A stretch of DNA of 64,000 nucleotides from contig NZ_JAFIQW010000002.1 in assembly GCF_017355965.1 (NCBI RefSeq), forward strand, positions 455,170 to 519,169, written 5' to 3'. Source of the stretch: Desertivibrio insolitus (lineage in GTDB: Bacteria > Actinomycetota > Actinomycetes > Actinomycetales > Microbacteriaceae). A program made the translations under genes and the position numbers. The notes beneath the pieces were generated by a model, which was not told the origin of the DNA, did not search any database, and saw only the letters and a program-made list of their open reading frames with translations. Shown piece after piece: positions 55,232 to 64,000 of the stretch; the first letter of the stretch is position 1, and the number at the start of each line of letters is the position of its first letter.

Positions 55232-56019
55232 GCGGGCGCCACCGGCGTCGTGTTCTCGCCGAGCGACTCCCGGGCGAGGATCGTCGCGCCGACGACCGCG
55301 GCCGGCATCGCGACGACCGAGAGGATCGGCACCAGGAACATCAGGTAGGTCACCATGCCGAAGCCGAGCGTGCGCGCCCGGCGCTGCCGGAGCAGCCGCC
55401 GGCGCTCGCGGAAGCGGATGCCTCTGGCATCCATCGCGTAGCCCGACAGCTCGAGCGAGAGCACGTGCCCGCCGAGGACCGCGCCGAGCACGATCGACAG
55501 CGGGGCGCCGACGACGGGTACGAGGCCGAGCGCGAACAGCAGGAGCCCGAGCGGCACCGAGATCGCCGTGAGGCTGAGGAAGCTACGGAGCCCCCGGCCG
55601 ACGCCCGCCCAGAACGTCGTCTCGTCGGCGGGCGCGTCGCCGAGGCGGGCCTCGATGTCACGCCAGATGCGCTCGTAGAACGGGTCGCCGATCGCGAGCG
55701 TGAGCCCCGTGTACGTGCGCACGAGCAGGAACGTCGCGAGCACGAGCACCGCGAGCCCGACGAAGATGCGGAAGATCGTGAGCCACGGCTCGTCCCAGCC
55801 CTCGGCGAACGGCGTCGCCCAGAGCACGATCGAGTCGAGCGCGAGCACGAGCACCACGACGGCCGCGAGGTACAGCAGCCCGACCACGAGCGCGGGGATC
55901 GCGCCGAGGAGCATGAGCTTCGGCGAGTCGGTCCACATGCCGAAGCCGCGCCCGATGAGGCGCACGCCGGCGAAGAACTCCCGCACGACGGACTCGCGGG
56001 ACACGGCGGGGGAGGTCAC
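55228..56019 (-). CDS. EI24 domain-containing membrane protein
   Basis: 263 residues, four to six helices, with the EI24/CysZ-like segment GDPFYERIWRDIEARLG (~107-123) typical of actinobacterial EI24 proteins. CysZ members transport sulfate; the function of this branch is unknown. GTG 56019 follows a minus-strand TAGCCT (56026-56031) by six bases. Divergent from recG. Confidence 0.85.
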   Translation of the reverse strand: MTSPAVSRESVVREFFAGVRLIGRGFGMWTDSPKLMLLGAIPALVVGLLYLAAVVVLVLALDSIVLWATPFAEGWDEPWLTIFRIFVGLAVLVLATFLLVRTYTGLTLAIGDPFYERIWRDIEARLGDAPADETTFWAGVGRGLRSFLSLTAISVPLGLLLFALGLVPVVGAPLSIVLGAVLGGHVLSLELSGYAMDARGIRFRERRRLLRQRRARTLGFGMVTYLMFLVPILSVVAMPAAVVGATILARESLGENTTPVAPA

Positions 56020-56071
56020 CTGTGCAGGCTATCGAAGGCCGGGTCGGTCGCCGCGACTACCCTTTCTTCTC

Positions 56072-58222
56072 GTGACCGGGCCGCTCGACCAGAAGCTCTC
56101 AGGGGCCCTCGGCGGCCGCACCGCGCAGGCGCTCGAGAAGGCCTTCGGCATGCGCACCGTCGGCGACCTGCTGAGCCACTACCCGCGCCGCTACGCCAAG
56201 CGCGGTGAGCTCACGGGCCTCGCCGAGCTGCCGGTCGACGAGAACGTGACGATCGTCGCGCAGGTGCTGCGCTCGACCGACCGTCCCATGCGGCAGCGCC
56301 GCGGCTCGCTGCTCGAGGTCGTGATCGGCGACGGCACCGGGCAGCTCACACTGACCTTCTTCAACCAGGCGTGGCGCAAGAACGAGCTGCGGGTGGGCGC
56401 CCGCGGCATTTTCGCCGGCAAGGTCGGCGAGTACCGCGGCACGCGGCAGCTCGCCCACCCCGACTACAGGCTCTTCGACGAGGAGGAGCAGGGGGCGGAT
56501 GTCGCGGTCGAGTGGGCCAACACGCTCATCCCGATCTATCCGGCGACCTCGAGCGTCTCCTCCTGGCAGGTGCAGGAGTCGGTCAAGGTCGTGCTCGACG
56601 GGCTCGGCGAGCTCGACGACCCGGTGCCCCCGGAGGTTCGCGAGGAGCGCAAGCTCGTGCCCTACGGGCGCGCTCTCGAGCTCATCCACCGGCCGCAGCG
56701 GGATGCCGACTACGGCATGGCGCGGAAGGCGCTGAAGTTCCAGGAGGCGTTCGTGCTGCAGGCGGCGCTGCTCCGCCAGCGCGAGGAGGTCCGCTCGCTC
56801 GAGGCGACGCCGCGCGTCGCGGGGTCGATCGCGCAGGGCTTCGACGCCGCGCTCCCGTTCGAGCTGACCGGAGACCAGCGCACGGTCGGCGAGGAGATCG
56901 CCCGCGACCTCGCCGGCTCGCAGCCCATGAACCGGCTCGTGCAGGGCGAGGTCGGCTCGGGCAAGACGCTCGTCGCGCTGCGCGCGATGCTCGCGGTCGC
57001 CGACACCGGCGGCCAGTCCGCGCTGCTCGCCCCGACCGAGGTGCTCGCCGCCCAGCACCTGCGCTCGATCGTGCGCACGCTCGGCCCCGACCTCGCCGCC
57101 AGGCTGCATCCGGTGCTGCTCACGGGGCAGCTCGGCGCGGCTGAGCGACGCAAGGCGATGCTCGCGATCGTGAGCGGTCAGTCGCGCATCGTCGTCGGCA
57201 CGCACGCGCTCATGGGCGAGAACGTCTCGTTCTTCGACCTCGGCCTCGTCGTCGTCGACGAGCAGCACCGCTTCGGCGTCGAGCAGCGCGAGGCTTTGCG
57301 GGCGAAGGGCGCGAAGCCGCCGCACGTGCTCGTGCTCACGGCGACGCCGATCCCGCGCACGGTCGCGATGACGGTGTTCGGCGACCTCGACGTCTCGACG
57401 ATCTCCGAGCTGCCCGGCGGCCGCGCCGGCATCAGCTCGTTCGTCGTGCCGCTCGCCGACAAGCCCGGCTGGGCGAACCGCGTCTGGGAGCGCATGAGCG
57501 AGGAGCTCGCCCAGGGGCGGCAGGCCTTCGTCGTGTGCCCGGCGATCGACGCCGCGGAGGTGGAGGACGATCCGGATGCCCCCGAGCCCGAGTCATCCGC
57601 CGGCCCGCCGCCGGCCTCGGTCACGGCGACGCTCGCCGAGGCCCGGGCGAACCCCGTGCTCGCCGGGCGGCGCATCGAGGCGCTGCACGGGCGGATGCCG
57701 GGCGAGGAGAAGGACCGCATCATGCGCGCCTTCGCCGCGCGCGAGATCGACGTGCTCATCGCGACGACCGTGATCGAGGTCGGCGTCGACGTGCCGAACG
57801 CCTCGACGATGGTCGTGCTCGACGCCGACCGGTTCGGTGTCTCGCAGCTGCACCAGTTGCGCGGCCGGGTGGGCCGGGGGAGCGTTCCTGGGCTCTGCCT
57901 CTTCGTGACCCGGGCGCCCGCCGAGACCCTCGCCCGTGAGCGCGTCGAGGCCGTCGCGTCGACCCTCGACGGCTTCGAGCTCGCGCAGATCGACCTGGAG
58001 CTGCGGCAGGAGGGCGACGTGCTCGGCAGCACGCAGTCGGGCGGCCGCTCGTCGCTGCGGCTGCTGCGCGTCGCGAAGGACGGCGACCTCATCGCCGAGG
58101 CGCGCCACGCGGCGGCATCCGTGCTCGCCGACGACCCGACCCTCGCCGCGCACACCGCCCTGCGCGACGCGCTCGCGCGGCGGCTCGACGAGGAGTCAGA
58201 GGCCTTCCTCGCGAAGAGTTGA
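56072..58222 (+). CDS. recG: ATP-dependent DNA helicase RecG
   Basis: 716 residues. N-terminal wedge (OB) domain for branched DNA (~60-160), then helicase motor domains: Walker A GEVGSGKTLVA (~292-302), motif II DEQHRFG (~394-400), TATPIPRT (~424-431) and motif VI QLRGRVGRG (~594-602). Regresses stalled forks and processes recombination intermediates. An acidic, Pro-rich insert (~493-520) lies in domain 2. GTG 56072 follows TACCCT (56058-56063) by eight bases. Confidence 0.95.
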   Translation: MTGPLDQKLSGALGGRTAQALEKAFGMRTVGDLLSHYPRRYAKRGELTGLAELPVDENVTIVAQVLRSTDRPMRQRRGSLLEVVIGDGTGQLTLTFFNQAWRKNELRVGARGIFAGKVGEYRGTRQLAHPDYRLFDEEEQGADVAVEWANTLIPIYPATSSVSSWQVQESVKVVLDGLGELDDPVPPEVREERKLVPYGRALELIHRPQRDADYGMARKALKFQEAFVLQAALLRQREEVRSLEATPRVAGSIAQGFDAALPFELTGDQRTVGEEIARDLAGSQPMNRLVQGEVGSGKTLVALRAMLAVADTGGQSALLAPTEVLAAQHLRSIVRTLGPDLAARLHPVLLTGQLGAAERRKAMLAIVSGQSRIVVGTHALMGENVSFFDLGLVVVDEQHRFGVEQREALRAKGAKPPHVLVLTATPIPRTVAMTVFGDLDVSTISELPGGRAGISSFVVPLADKPGWANRVWERMSEELAQGRQAFVVCPAIDAAEVEDDPDAPEPESSAGPPPASVTATLAEARANPVLAGRRIEALHGRMPGEEKDRIMRAFAAREIDVLIATTVIEVGVDVPNASTMVVLDADRFGVSQLHQLRGRVGRGSVPGLCLFVTRAPAETLARERVEAVASTLDGFELAQIDLELRQEGDVLGSTQSGGRSSLRLLRVAKDGDLIAEARHAAASVLADDPTLAAHTALRDALARRLDEESEAFLAKS

Positions 58223-58300
58223 CGCCGACCGCGCGCCCAGCGGCGCGCTGCGAGACTGGAACCGCCCGCCCGCCCGCCCACTCACGGAACGAGGAACCAC

Positions 58301-59317
58301 ATGACGATCACGCTCGGATACAAGGCGTCGGCGGAGCAGTTCGCCCCGCGGGAGCTCGTCGAGCTGGCCGTGGCCGCGGAGGGCCACGGGATGGAGAGCG
58401 TCGCGGTCAGCGACCACTTCCAGCCGTGGCGGCACGAGGGCGGGCACGCGCCGTTCTCCCTCTCCTGGATGGCGGCCGTGGGCGAGCGCACCTCGAGCAT
58501 CCGCATCGGCACCTCGGTCATGACCCCGACGTTCCGCTACAACCCGGCCGTGCTCGCGCAGGCGTTCGCGACGATGGGTGTGCTCTACCCGGGCCGGATC
58601 TTCCTTGGAGTCGGCACCGGCGAGGCGCTCAACGAGATCGCGACGGGCTTCCGCGGCGCCGGCGAGCAGACCTGGCCCGAGTTCAAGGAGCGCTTCGCCC
58701 GGCTGCGCGAGGCCGTGCAGCTCATGCGCGCCCTGTGGACCGAGGACCGCGTGAACTTCGAGGGCGAGTACTACTCGACCCACGACGCGTCGATCTACGA
58801 CCGGCCCGAGGGCGGCGTGCCCGTCTACGTCGCCGCCGGCGGACCGGTCGTCGCGCGCTACGCGGGCCGCGCGGGCGACGGCTTCATCTGCACCTCGGGC
58901 AAGGGCATGTCGCTCTACACCGACGACCTCATCCCCGCCGTCAAGGAGGGCGCCGAGAAGGTCGGCCGCGACTACGACTCGATCGACCGGATGATCGAGA
59001 TCAAGCTGTCCTACGACACCGACCACGACGCCGCGCTCGAGAACACCCGCTTCTGGGCGCCGCTCGCGCTGTCGAAGGAGCAGAAGCACGACATCACCGA
59101 CCCCGTCGAGATGGAGAAGGCCGCCGACGCGCTGCCCATCGAGCAGATCGCGTCGCGCTGGATCGTCGGCTCCGACCCCGACGCCGTCGTCGCCGACATC
59201 GCGAAGTACGTCGACGCGGGGCTCAATCACCTCGTCTTCCACGCCCCCGGTCAGGACCAGCGCCGCTTCCTCGAGCTCTTCGAGCGCGACCTCGCCCCGC
59301 GGCTGCGCGCGCTGTGA
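58301..59317 (+). CDS. fgd: F420-dependent glucose-6-phosphate dehydrogenase
   Basis: 338 residues, luciferase-like TIM barrel. [46 protein letters not shown] (catalytic His/Trp region, ~40) and [14 protein letters not shown] (~106-119) are the Fgd pattern. It oxidises glucose 6-phosphate while reducing coenzyme F420. GAGGAACCAC serves the ATG. A second F420 enzyme and cofE lie within 2.5 kb, which supports F420 use by this organism. Confidence 0.9.
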   Translation: MTITLGYKASAEQFAPRELVELAVAAEGHGMESVAVSDHFQPWRHEGGHAPFSLSWMAAVGERTSSIRIGTSVMTPTFRYNPAVLAQAFATMGVLYPGRIFLGVGTGEALNEIATGFRGAGEQTWPEFKERFARLREAVQLMRALWTEDRVNFEGEYYSTHDASIYDRPEGGVPVYVAAGGPVVARYAGRAGDGFICTSGKGMSLYTDDLIPAVKEGAEKVGRDYDSIDRMIEIKLSYDTDHDAALENTRFWAPLALSKEQKHDITDPVEMEKAADALPIEQIASRWIVGSDPDAVVADIAKYVDAGLNHLVFHAPGQDQRRFLELFERDLAPRLRAL

Positions 59318-59386
59318 CCGAGCCGGCCGGATGCCGGGGGCGGCGCCTCCCAGGTTCGGCGTAGCCGGATCGATAGGGTTGGAGCC

Positions 59387-59878
59387 ATGAGTCGGATCGC
59401 CGTCGTGCCCGGGTCGTTCGACCCCGTCACCCTCGGTCACCTCGACGTCATCGAGCGCGCGGCGAAGCTCTGGGACCAGATCCACGTCGTCGTCGTGCAC
59501 AACCCCGGCAAGACCGCCCTGCTGCCGATCGCGCAGCGCGTGACGCTCATCGAGCAGTCGATCCGCGACGCGCGCATCAAGGGCGACATCGTCGTGACGG
59601 GGTGGAGCGTCGGGCTGCTCGTCGACTACTGCACGGACGTCGGCGCGAGCGTGCTCGTCAAGGGCATCCGCTCGCAGCTCGACGTGTCGTACGAGACGCC
59701 GATGGCGATCGTCAACCGCAACCTTGCGAATGTCGAGACCGTGTTCATGCTGCCCGACCCCGCCCACGCGCACGTCTCGAGCTCGCTCGTGCGCCAGGTC
59801 GCCTCGCTCGGCGGCGACGTCTCGCCGTACGTGCCGCGTCCGGTCGCCGAGCTGCTGCAGACCAACGAGGTCGACTGA
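59387..59878 (+). CDS. coaD: phosphopantetheine adenylyltransferase
   Basis: Penultimate step of CoA synthesis. 163 residues. [18 protein letters not shown] (~6-23) with the nucleotidyl-transferase TxGH motif, [19 protein letters not shown] (~87-105) and [20 protein letters not shown] (~127-146) match the family end to end. The ATG lies seven bases after TAGGGT (59374-59379); TTGGAG in between could also act as a weak ribosome site. Confidence 0.95.
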   Translation: MSRIAVVPGSFDPVTLGHLDVIERAAKLWDQIHVVVVHNPGKTALLPIAQRVTLIEQSIRDARIKGDIVVTGWSVGLLVDYCTDVGASVLVKGIRSQLDVSYETPMAIVNRNLANVETVFMLPDPAHAHVSSSLVRQVASLGGDVSPYVPRPVAELLQTNEVD

Positions 59879-59917
59879 CGCACGGGCGCGGCCCGCGCCG
59901 GTGCTTGGATTGAGGGC

Positions 59918-60922
59918 ATGACGAACGCTCTCCGCATCGGCTACGCCGCCATGCTCGAGCAGTTCCATCCGACCGAGGCCGTCGAGCTCAGCGCCTACGC
60001 GGAGTCGAAGGGCTTCTCCGGCGTCATGGCCGCCGACCACTTCCAGCCCTGGGTGCCGCAGCAGGGGCAGTCGTCGTTCGTGTGGAACGTGCTCACCGCG
60101 ATCGCCGAGCGCACCCGCGGCGACGTCGGCCCGGGCGTCACCGCGCCCACCTTCCGCTGGCATCCGGCGATGGTCGCCCAGGCGAGCGCGACGCTCGCGG
60201 CGATGTACCCGGGCAGGCACTGGCTCGGCATCGGCAGCGGCGAGGCGCTCAACGAGCACATCGTCGGCCAGTACTGGCCCGAGGCGCCCGAGCGGATCAA
60301 CCGGATGTTCGAGGCCGTCGACATCATCAAGAAGCTCTTCGCCGGATCGCTCGCCGGCAAGGACGTCAAGCACTCCGGCCAGTTCTTCAAGCTCGAGTCG
60401 ACCCGGCTCTGGACGATGCCCGAGACCGCGCCCGAGATCCTCGTCGCGACGGCCGGACCGGTCACCGCCAAGCGTGCGGGCCGGCACACCGACGGCCTCA
60501 TCACGGTGGGCGCCCCCGTCGAGAAGATCGCCGGGCTCTTCGCCCGCTTCGCCGAGGGCGCCCGGGAGAGCGGCCGCGACCCCGACCGGATGCCGCGCGT
60601 GCTGCAGCTGCACCTGTCGTGGGCGCCCACCGACGAGGAGGCGCTCACGAACGCGCTCGTCGAGTGGCCGAACGGCGGCATGCGGTTCCCGAAGAGCGAC
60701 ATCCGCTCGCCCTTCGAGTTCGAGCAGCTCGCCAAGCTCGTGCGACCCGACGACTTCGAGGGCCGCATGGTCGTGTCAGCCGACCCCGACGTGCACCGCG
60801 CGCACATCCAGCGCTACGTCGACCTCGGCTTCGACCGCATCTACCTGCACAACGTCGGCCGCAACCAGCGCGAGTGGATCGACGTGTTCTCCCGCGACGT
60901 CCTGCCGAAGCTGGTGCGCTGA
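59918..60922 (+). CDS. LLM-class F420-dependent oxidoreductase
   Basis: 334 residues, luciferase-like, clearly related to the Fgd protein 600 bases upstream (shared ADHFQPW and [12 protein letters not shown] segments) but with a different substrate region. Related TIGR03557-type proteins reduce or oxidise unknown substrates with F420. A weaker -10, TTGGAT (59905-59910), lies seven bases before the ATG. The stop TGA overlaps the cofE ATG, so the two are co-translated. Confidence 0.85.
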   Translation: MTNALRIGYAAMLEQFHPTEAVELSAYAESKGFSGVMAADHFQPWVPQQGQSSFVWNVLTAIAERTRGDVGPGVTAPTFRWHPAMVAQASATLAAMYPGRHWLGIGSGEALNEHIVGQYWPEAPERINRMFEAVDIIKKLFAGSLAGKDVKHSGQFFKLESTRLWTMPETAPEILVATAGPVTAKRAGRHTDGLITVGAPVEKIAGLFARFAEGARESGRDPDRMPRVLQLHLSWAPTDEEALTNALVEWPNGGMRFPKSDIRSPFEFEQLAKLVRPDDFEGRMVVSADPDVHRAHIQRYVDLGFDRIYLHNVGRNQREWIDVFSRDVLPKLVR

Positions 60923-61683
60923 TGCTCGCGATCTGGGCGCTCGAGGGCATCGGCGAGATCCGGCCGGGCGACGACCTCGCCCGCATCGTCGGCGACGCCG
61001 CCGGCACCCTCGAGGCGGGCGACATCCTCGCCGTCACGAGCAAGATCGTGTCGAAGGCGGAGGGCCGGATCATCCGCGCCGACTCCCGGGAGCAGGCGAT
61101 CACCGACGAGACCGTGCGGCTCGTGGCCTCGCGCACGCACCCCGGCGGCGTGACCCGCATCGTCGAGAACCGGCAGGGCCTCGTGCTCGCGGCCGCCGGC
61201 GTCGACGCGTCGAACGTCGACGAGGGGCTCGTGCTGCTGCTGCCCGAGGACCCGGATGCCTCCGCGCGCGCCCTCTGCGTCGCGCTGCGCGAGCGGTTCG
61301 GCGTGCCCCTCGGTGTCGTCATCACCGACACCCTCGGCCGGGCCTGGCGCGAGGGCCAGACCGACCACGCCATCGGCGCCGCCGGGGTGCGCGTCGCCCT
61401 CGACCTCCGCGGCACGACGGATGCCTCTGGCCGCCCGCTCGAGGCGACGATCACCGCCGTCGGCGACGAGATCGCCGCCGCGGCGGACCTCGTCAAGGGC
61501 AAGGCGAGCGGCAACCCCGTGGCGGTAGTCCGCGGGCTCGGCCACCTCGTCACGGACCTCGACGAGCCCGGGGCGCGCGCCCTCGTGCGCCCCGCGGAGA
61601 AGGACATGTTCCGGCTCGGCAGCGACGAGGCGTATGCGGCGGGCTTCGAGGCGGGCCGCGCCGCGGTGGGTGGCGGGGAGTAG
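60922..61683 (+). CDS. cofE: coenzyme F420-0:L-glutamate ligase
   Basis: 253 residues. Adds the first glutamates to F420-0. [26 protein letters not shown] (~37-47), [27 protein letters not shown] (from ~74) and [21 protein letters not shown] (~136-156) carry the GTP- and metal-binding residues. It lacks the nitroreductase-like C-terminal domain of mycobacterial FbiB, so it is the stand-alone CofE form; that second activity would have to be encoded elsewhere. fbiA/cofC are not in the window. Confidence 0.92.
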   Translation: MLAIWALEGIGEIRPGDDLARIVGDAAGTLEAGDILAVTSKIVSKAEGRIIRADSREQAITDETVRLVASRTHPGGVTRIVENRQGLVLAAAGVDASNVDEGLVLLLPEDPDASARALCVALRERFGVPLGVVITDTLGRAWREGQTDHAIGAAGVRVALDLRGTTDASGRPLEATITAVGDEIAAAADLVKGKASGNPVAVVRGLGHLVTDLDEPGARALVRPAEKDMFRLGSDEAYAAGFEAGRAAVGGGE

Positions 61684-62027
61684 CGGCGCCCGTCGCCACA
61701 GCGTGAGCGCCGCGGGTCGCAGCGGGGGAGCGCCGCCCGTCGCCGAGGAGCAAGCGCCTCGCGGCCTCCGCGGGGTCGTGCCCAGCGGAAATCATGGACC
61801 GCCGCGCGACACACCGCGCCGCTCCCGCGTGTCGGCCCGCCACTCATGAGTTCCGCCGATGGGAAGCAGGCAGAGGCAGCATCCCCAGGAAGCAGCACGG
61901 GCCGCCCGAGCTGCCTAGCGGGGCGCGCACGCGACATCCGCTCCACGCATAGCGAGAAAAACTCACGACGCAAGCGGATGATTTTCCCCAGCGCCCCGGC
62001 GGTCTGTCGTGGCAGACTCGGCGCTCT
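61684..62027. other. 344-base gap before moxR
   Basis: No supported gene. The first third has three degenerate copies of a GCGCCGCCCGTCGCC-like unit. Around 61948-61990 there is an unusually A/T-rich patch (GCGAGAAAAACTC, ATGATTTTCC). A possible -10, CAGACT at 62013-62018, ends nine bases before the moxR ATG. Confidence 0.5.
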
Positions 62028-62999
62028 ATGGACGCCTCGACGTTTCACGGGTTCGCGCAGGGGATCCTGCGTGCGGTCGGCACCGTCATCGACGGCAAGC
62101 CCGACGCCGTGCGCACCGCCCTCACGGTCCTGCTGGCGGAGGGGCATCTCCTCATCGAGGACGTGCCGGGCGTCGGCAAGACGATGCTCGCCCGAGCTCT
62201 CGCCCGCAGCGTCGACGGCACCGTCACACGCATCCAGTTCACGCCGGACCTGCTGCCGAGCGACATCACGGGCGTCTCGATCTTCAACCAGCAGACCCGG
62301 GCGTTCGAGTTCAACCCCGGGCCGGTGTTCGCGAACATCGTGATCGGCGACGAGATCAACCGCGCGAGCCCGAAAACGCAGTCCGCGCTGCTGGAGTCGA
62401 TGGAGGAGCGCCAGGTCACGGTCGACGGCCGCTCGCACCGGCTGTACTCCCCGTTCACCGTCATCGCGACGCAGAACCCGGTCGAGATGGAGGGCACGTA
62501 CGCGCTGCCCGAGGCGCAGCGCGACCGTTTCATGGCCCGCATCTCGATGGGCTACCCCGACCTCACCGCGGAGCTCGCGATGCTGCGCGACCGCGAGACC
62601 GCGAGCCCCCTCGACGCGCTCGCCCCCGTCGTCGACCTGCCGACCCTCGCCCGGATGATCGACTACGTCCGCACCGTCTACGTGTCGCCCGCGGTCGAGC
62701 AGTACGCGGTGCGCATCGTGCAGACCACCCGCCGCGACGCGGCGCTGCGCCTCGGCGCGAGCCCCCGCGCGACGCTGCAGCTCGTCCGCGCGGCGAAGGC
62801 GGCCGCGGCCCTCGACGGCCGCGAGTTCGTGCTGCCCGACGACGTCGACGCGCTCTCCGTGCCCGTGCTCGCGCACCGCCTGCTGCCCACCGGTCGCTCC
62901 ACCTCCAGCGGCACCGACTCGCTCACCGTCGCCACCGAGGCCGTGCGGCGCATCGTCGCCGCGACGAGCGTGCCGGTCGGCGCGCCGGTGCCGAGCTGA
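62028..62999 (+). CDS. MoxR family AAA+ ATPase
   Basis: 323 residues. Walker A GVGKTMLARALA (~48-59), Walker B VIGDEINRASPKTQSALLESMEERQVTVDG (from ~104), sensor 1 IATQNPVEMEGTYALPEAQRDRFMARI (from ~146), then the MoxR lid domain. MoxR ATPases act as chaperones or metal-insertion factors with VWA-domain partners and are usually followed by DUF58, as here. Two bases separate it from that gene. Confidence 0.93.
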   Translation: MDASTFHGFAQGILRAVGTVIDGKPDAVRTALTVLLAEGHLLIEDVPGVGKTMLARALARSVDGTVTRIQFTPDLLPSDITGVSIFNQQTRAFEFNPGPVFANIVIGDEINRASPKTQSALLESMEERQVTVDGRSHRLYSPFTVIATQNPVEMEGTYALPEAQRDRFMARISMGYPDLTAELAMLRDRETASPLDALAPVVDLPTLARMIDYVRTVYVSPAVEQYAVRIVQTTRRDAALRLGASPRATLQLVRAAKAAAALDGREFVLPDDVDALSVPVLAHRLLPTGRSTSSGTDSLTVATEAVRRIVAATSVPVGAPVPS

Positions 63000-63001
63000 C
63001 G

Positions 63002-64000
63002 ATGACTGGGGAGCGTCCCGGCCGGGTGAGGCTCACCGGGCGGGGCTGGGGCATCCTCGCCGGCGCGGTCGTGCTCGGCGTCGCCGCCTACGTGGCCGGC
63101 GTGCACGAACTGCTGCTCGCCGCGTGCTTCGCGGGGCTCCTCGTGCTGGCCGCGCTCGCGCTCGTCATCCTCGGCCGCCCCGGCGTCGACGTGCGGCGCG
63201 ACGTCGTTCCGCCATATCCCATGACCGGGATGCCGCTGCGCGTAACCCTCACGCTCCGGCCGCCGTCCGGCCGCCCCGCGCCCCGAGGGCTGTGGCGCGA
63301 GTACGTGCCCTGGGACGAGGTCGGCGGAGAACTGCCGCCGCCCGACAAGAGCCGCACCCAGGTGCTGCGGTACGAGACCGTCCCGCCGATGCGCGGGCCG
63401 GCGCGGCTCGGCGCGGTGTCGCTGCGGGTGACCGACCCGTTCGGGCTGGCGACCAACACGCGCACCGCCGGCACCGAGACATCCGTCACCGTGCTGCCCT
63501 TCCTCGCGGCGCTCGACGACTCCGGCTTCGAGGTTTCGGCCGGCGAGGGCGTGACCCGCCTGCGCGACAACCGGGTGAGCCCGAGCGACGACGACCTCTC
63601 CACACGGGAGTACCGCCGCGGCGACCCCATGCGCCGGGTGCACTGGCGCGCGAGCGCCCACCACGGCGAGCTCATGGTGCGCCAGGAGGAGCAGCACAGC
63701 GTGCCAGAGGCGCGGCTCGTGCTCGAGACCCGCCGCGAGTGGCACGTGCCGGCGATGCTGCCGCCGTCGGCCGACCGCCCCGAGAGCGACGCGTTCGAGT
63801 GGTGCGTGTCGATGCTCGGCTCGGCCGCGGTGCACCTGACCCGTCTCGGCTACCGCATCGCGACGTTCGAGACCGCGGGGGAGCGTCAGCTCACCGACCC
63901 GCTCCCCGACGAGGAGCTCGCACCCGGCTCGGCGTTCCTCACCGCGCTGGCCACGGTGCAGTTGACCGAGGCCTACGACCTGCACGAGATCCCGGCGGCG
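63002..64000 (+). CDS. DUF58 domain-containing protein, 3' partial
   Basis: At least 333 codons, open to the window end. Two N-terminal helices (~15-35 and ~38-58) anchor it in the membrane. The DUF58 core is at ~198-224: SPSDDDLSTREYRRGDPMRRVHWRASAHHG (from 63589). Likely partner of the MoxR ATPase in a moxR-DUF58-transglutaminase type operon. ATG 63002 is two bases after the moxR stop. Confidence 0.9.
   Translation, partial: MTGERPGRVRLTGRGWGILAGAVVLGVAAYVAGVHELLLAACFAGLLVLAALALVILGRPGVDVRRDVVPPYPMTGMPLRVTLTLRPPSGRPAPRGLWREYVPWDEVGGELPPPDKSRTQVLRYETVPPMRGPARLGAVSLRVTDPFGLATNTRTAGTETSVTVLPFLAALDDSGFEVSAGEGVTRLRDNRVSPSDDDLSTREYRRGDPMRRVHWRASAHHGELMVRQEEQHSVPEARLVLETRREWHVPAMLPPSADRPESDAFEWCVSMLGSAAVHLTRLGYRIATFETAGERQLTDPLPDEELAPGSAFLTALATVQLTEAYDLHEIPAA

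Noticed and set aside
61684-61850. CRISPR-like array suggested by repeated GCGCCGCCCGTCGCC-like units before moxR
   Set aside because: Only three degenerate units of unequal spacing, no constant repeat, no spacers and no cas genes.

Overview
This window is high-GC, gene-dense actinobacterial DNA. Gene content (Mrp antiporter, fused DhaK-DhaL kinase, F420 enzymes, DUF3515, DUF7882, DUF6458), the ilvC-serA-leuB-gltX-leuCD-murA-plsC-gpsA-ddl-thiL-rsmD-recG-coaD backbone, the intergenic repeat GGTCGAGTAG...GTATCGAGACC and the frequent word CGGATGCC all point to a Microbacteriaceae chromosome. Most start codons overlap the previous stop by one to four bases, and at least fifteen first genes appear to be transcribed as leaderless mRNAs. 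No transposase, integrase, phage gene, CRISPR array or rRNA was seen.

Layout. 1-5394: Mrp/Mnh Na+/H+ antiporter operon (A cut by the window edge, then C-D-E-F-G). 5439-10550: branched-chain amino acid genes ilvD-ilvB-ilvN-ilvC, closed by a strong terminator. 10712-13576: EamA exporter, mannitol-1-phosphate dehydrogenase and two small membrane proteins. 13699-28612: a 15-kb catabolic island read here as D-apiose/D-apionate utilisation. It holds a sugar ABC importer with a DUF2291 protein, lactonase ApnL, an SDR dehydrogenase, a FadR-type regulator, an ACS-type MFS transporter, a DhaKL-type L-erythrulose kinase, DerI, OiaC, ApnO, LerI and an RbsD/FucU mutarotase. Three copies of the word GGTCAACCGGTT mark its promoters.

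28838-35473: serA, a small membrane gene, leuB, ilvE, an FAH-family gene and gltX. 35483-38580: a membrane cytochrome b, tRNA-Gln, small genes of unknown function and an MBL-fold hydrolase. 38610-42528: a second sugar ABC importer (binding protein, two permeases) with a DeoR regulator as last gene of the operon. 42690-45061: diacylglycerol-kinase-like gene, tRNA-Glu, and a TerC gene behind a probable yybP-ykoY (manganese) riboswitch.

45123-51565: a leaderless leader peptide, leuC-leuD, murA, plsC, gpsA, ddl. 51566-52062: a gene-free block with long inverted repeats. 52063-64000: CPBP protease, DUF3515 lipoprotein, thiL, rsmD, EI24 protein, recG, F420-dependent glucose-6-phosphate dehydrogenase, coaD, a second F420-dependent enzyme, cofE, moxR and the start of a DUF58 gene.

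How the genes work together. The biosynthetic backbone makes valine, isoleucine, leucine and serine, and feeds peptidoglycan (murA, ddl), phospholipid (gpsA, plsC) and CoA (coaD) synthesis. The island appears to convert apiose to D-erythrose 4-phosphate: sugar uptake, oxidation to the lactone (SDR, inferred), hydrolysis (ApnL), oxidoisomerisation (ApnO), decarboxylation to L-erythrulose (OiaC), phosphorylation (LerK) and two isomerisations (LerI, DerI). Function calls rest on family recognition by eye; no database search was run.
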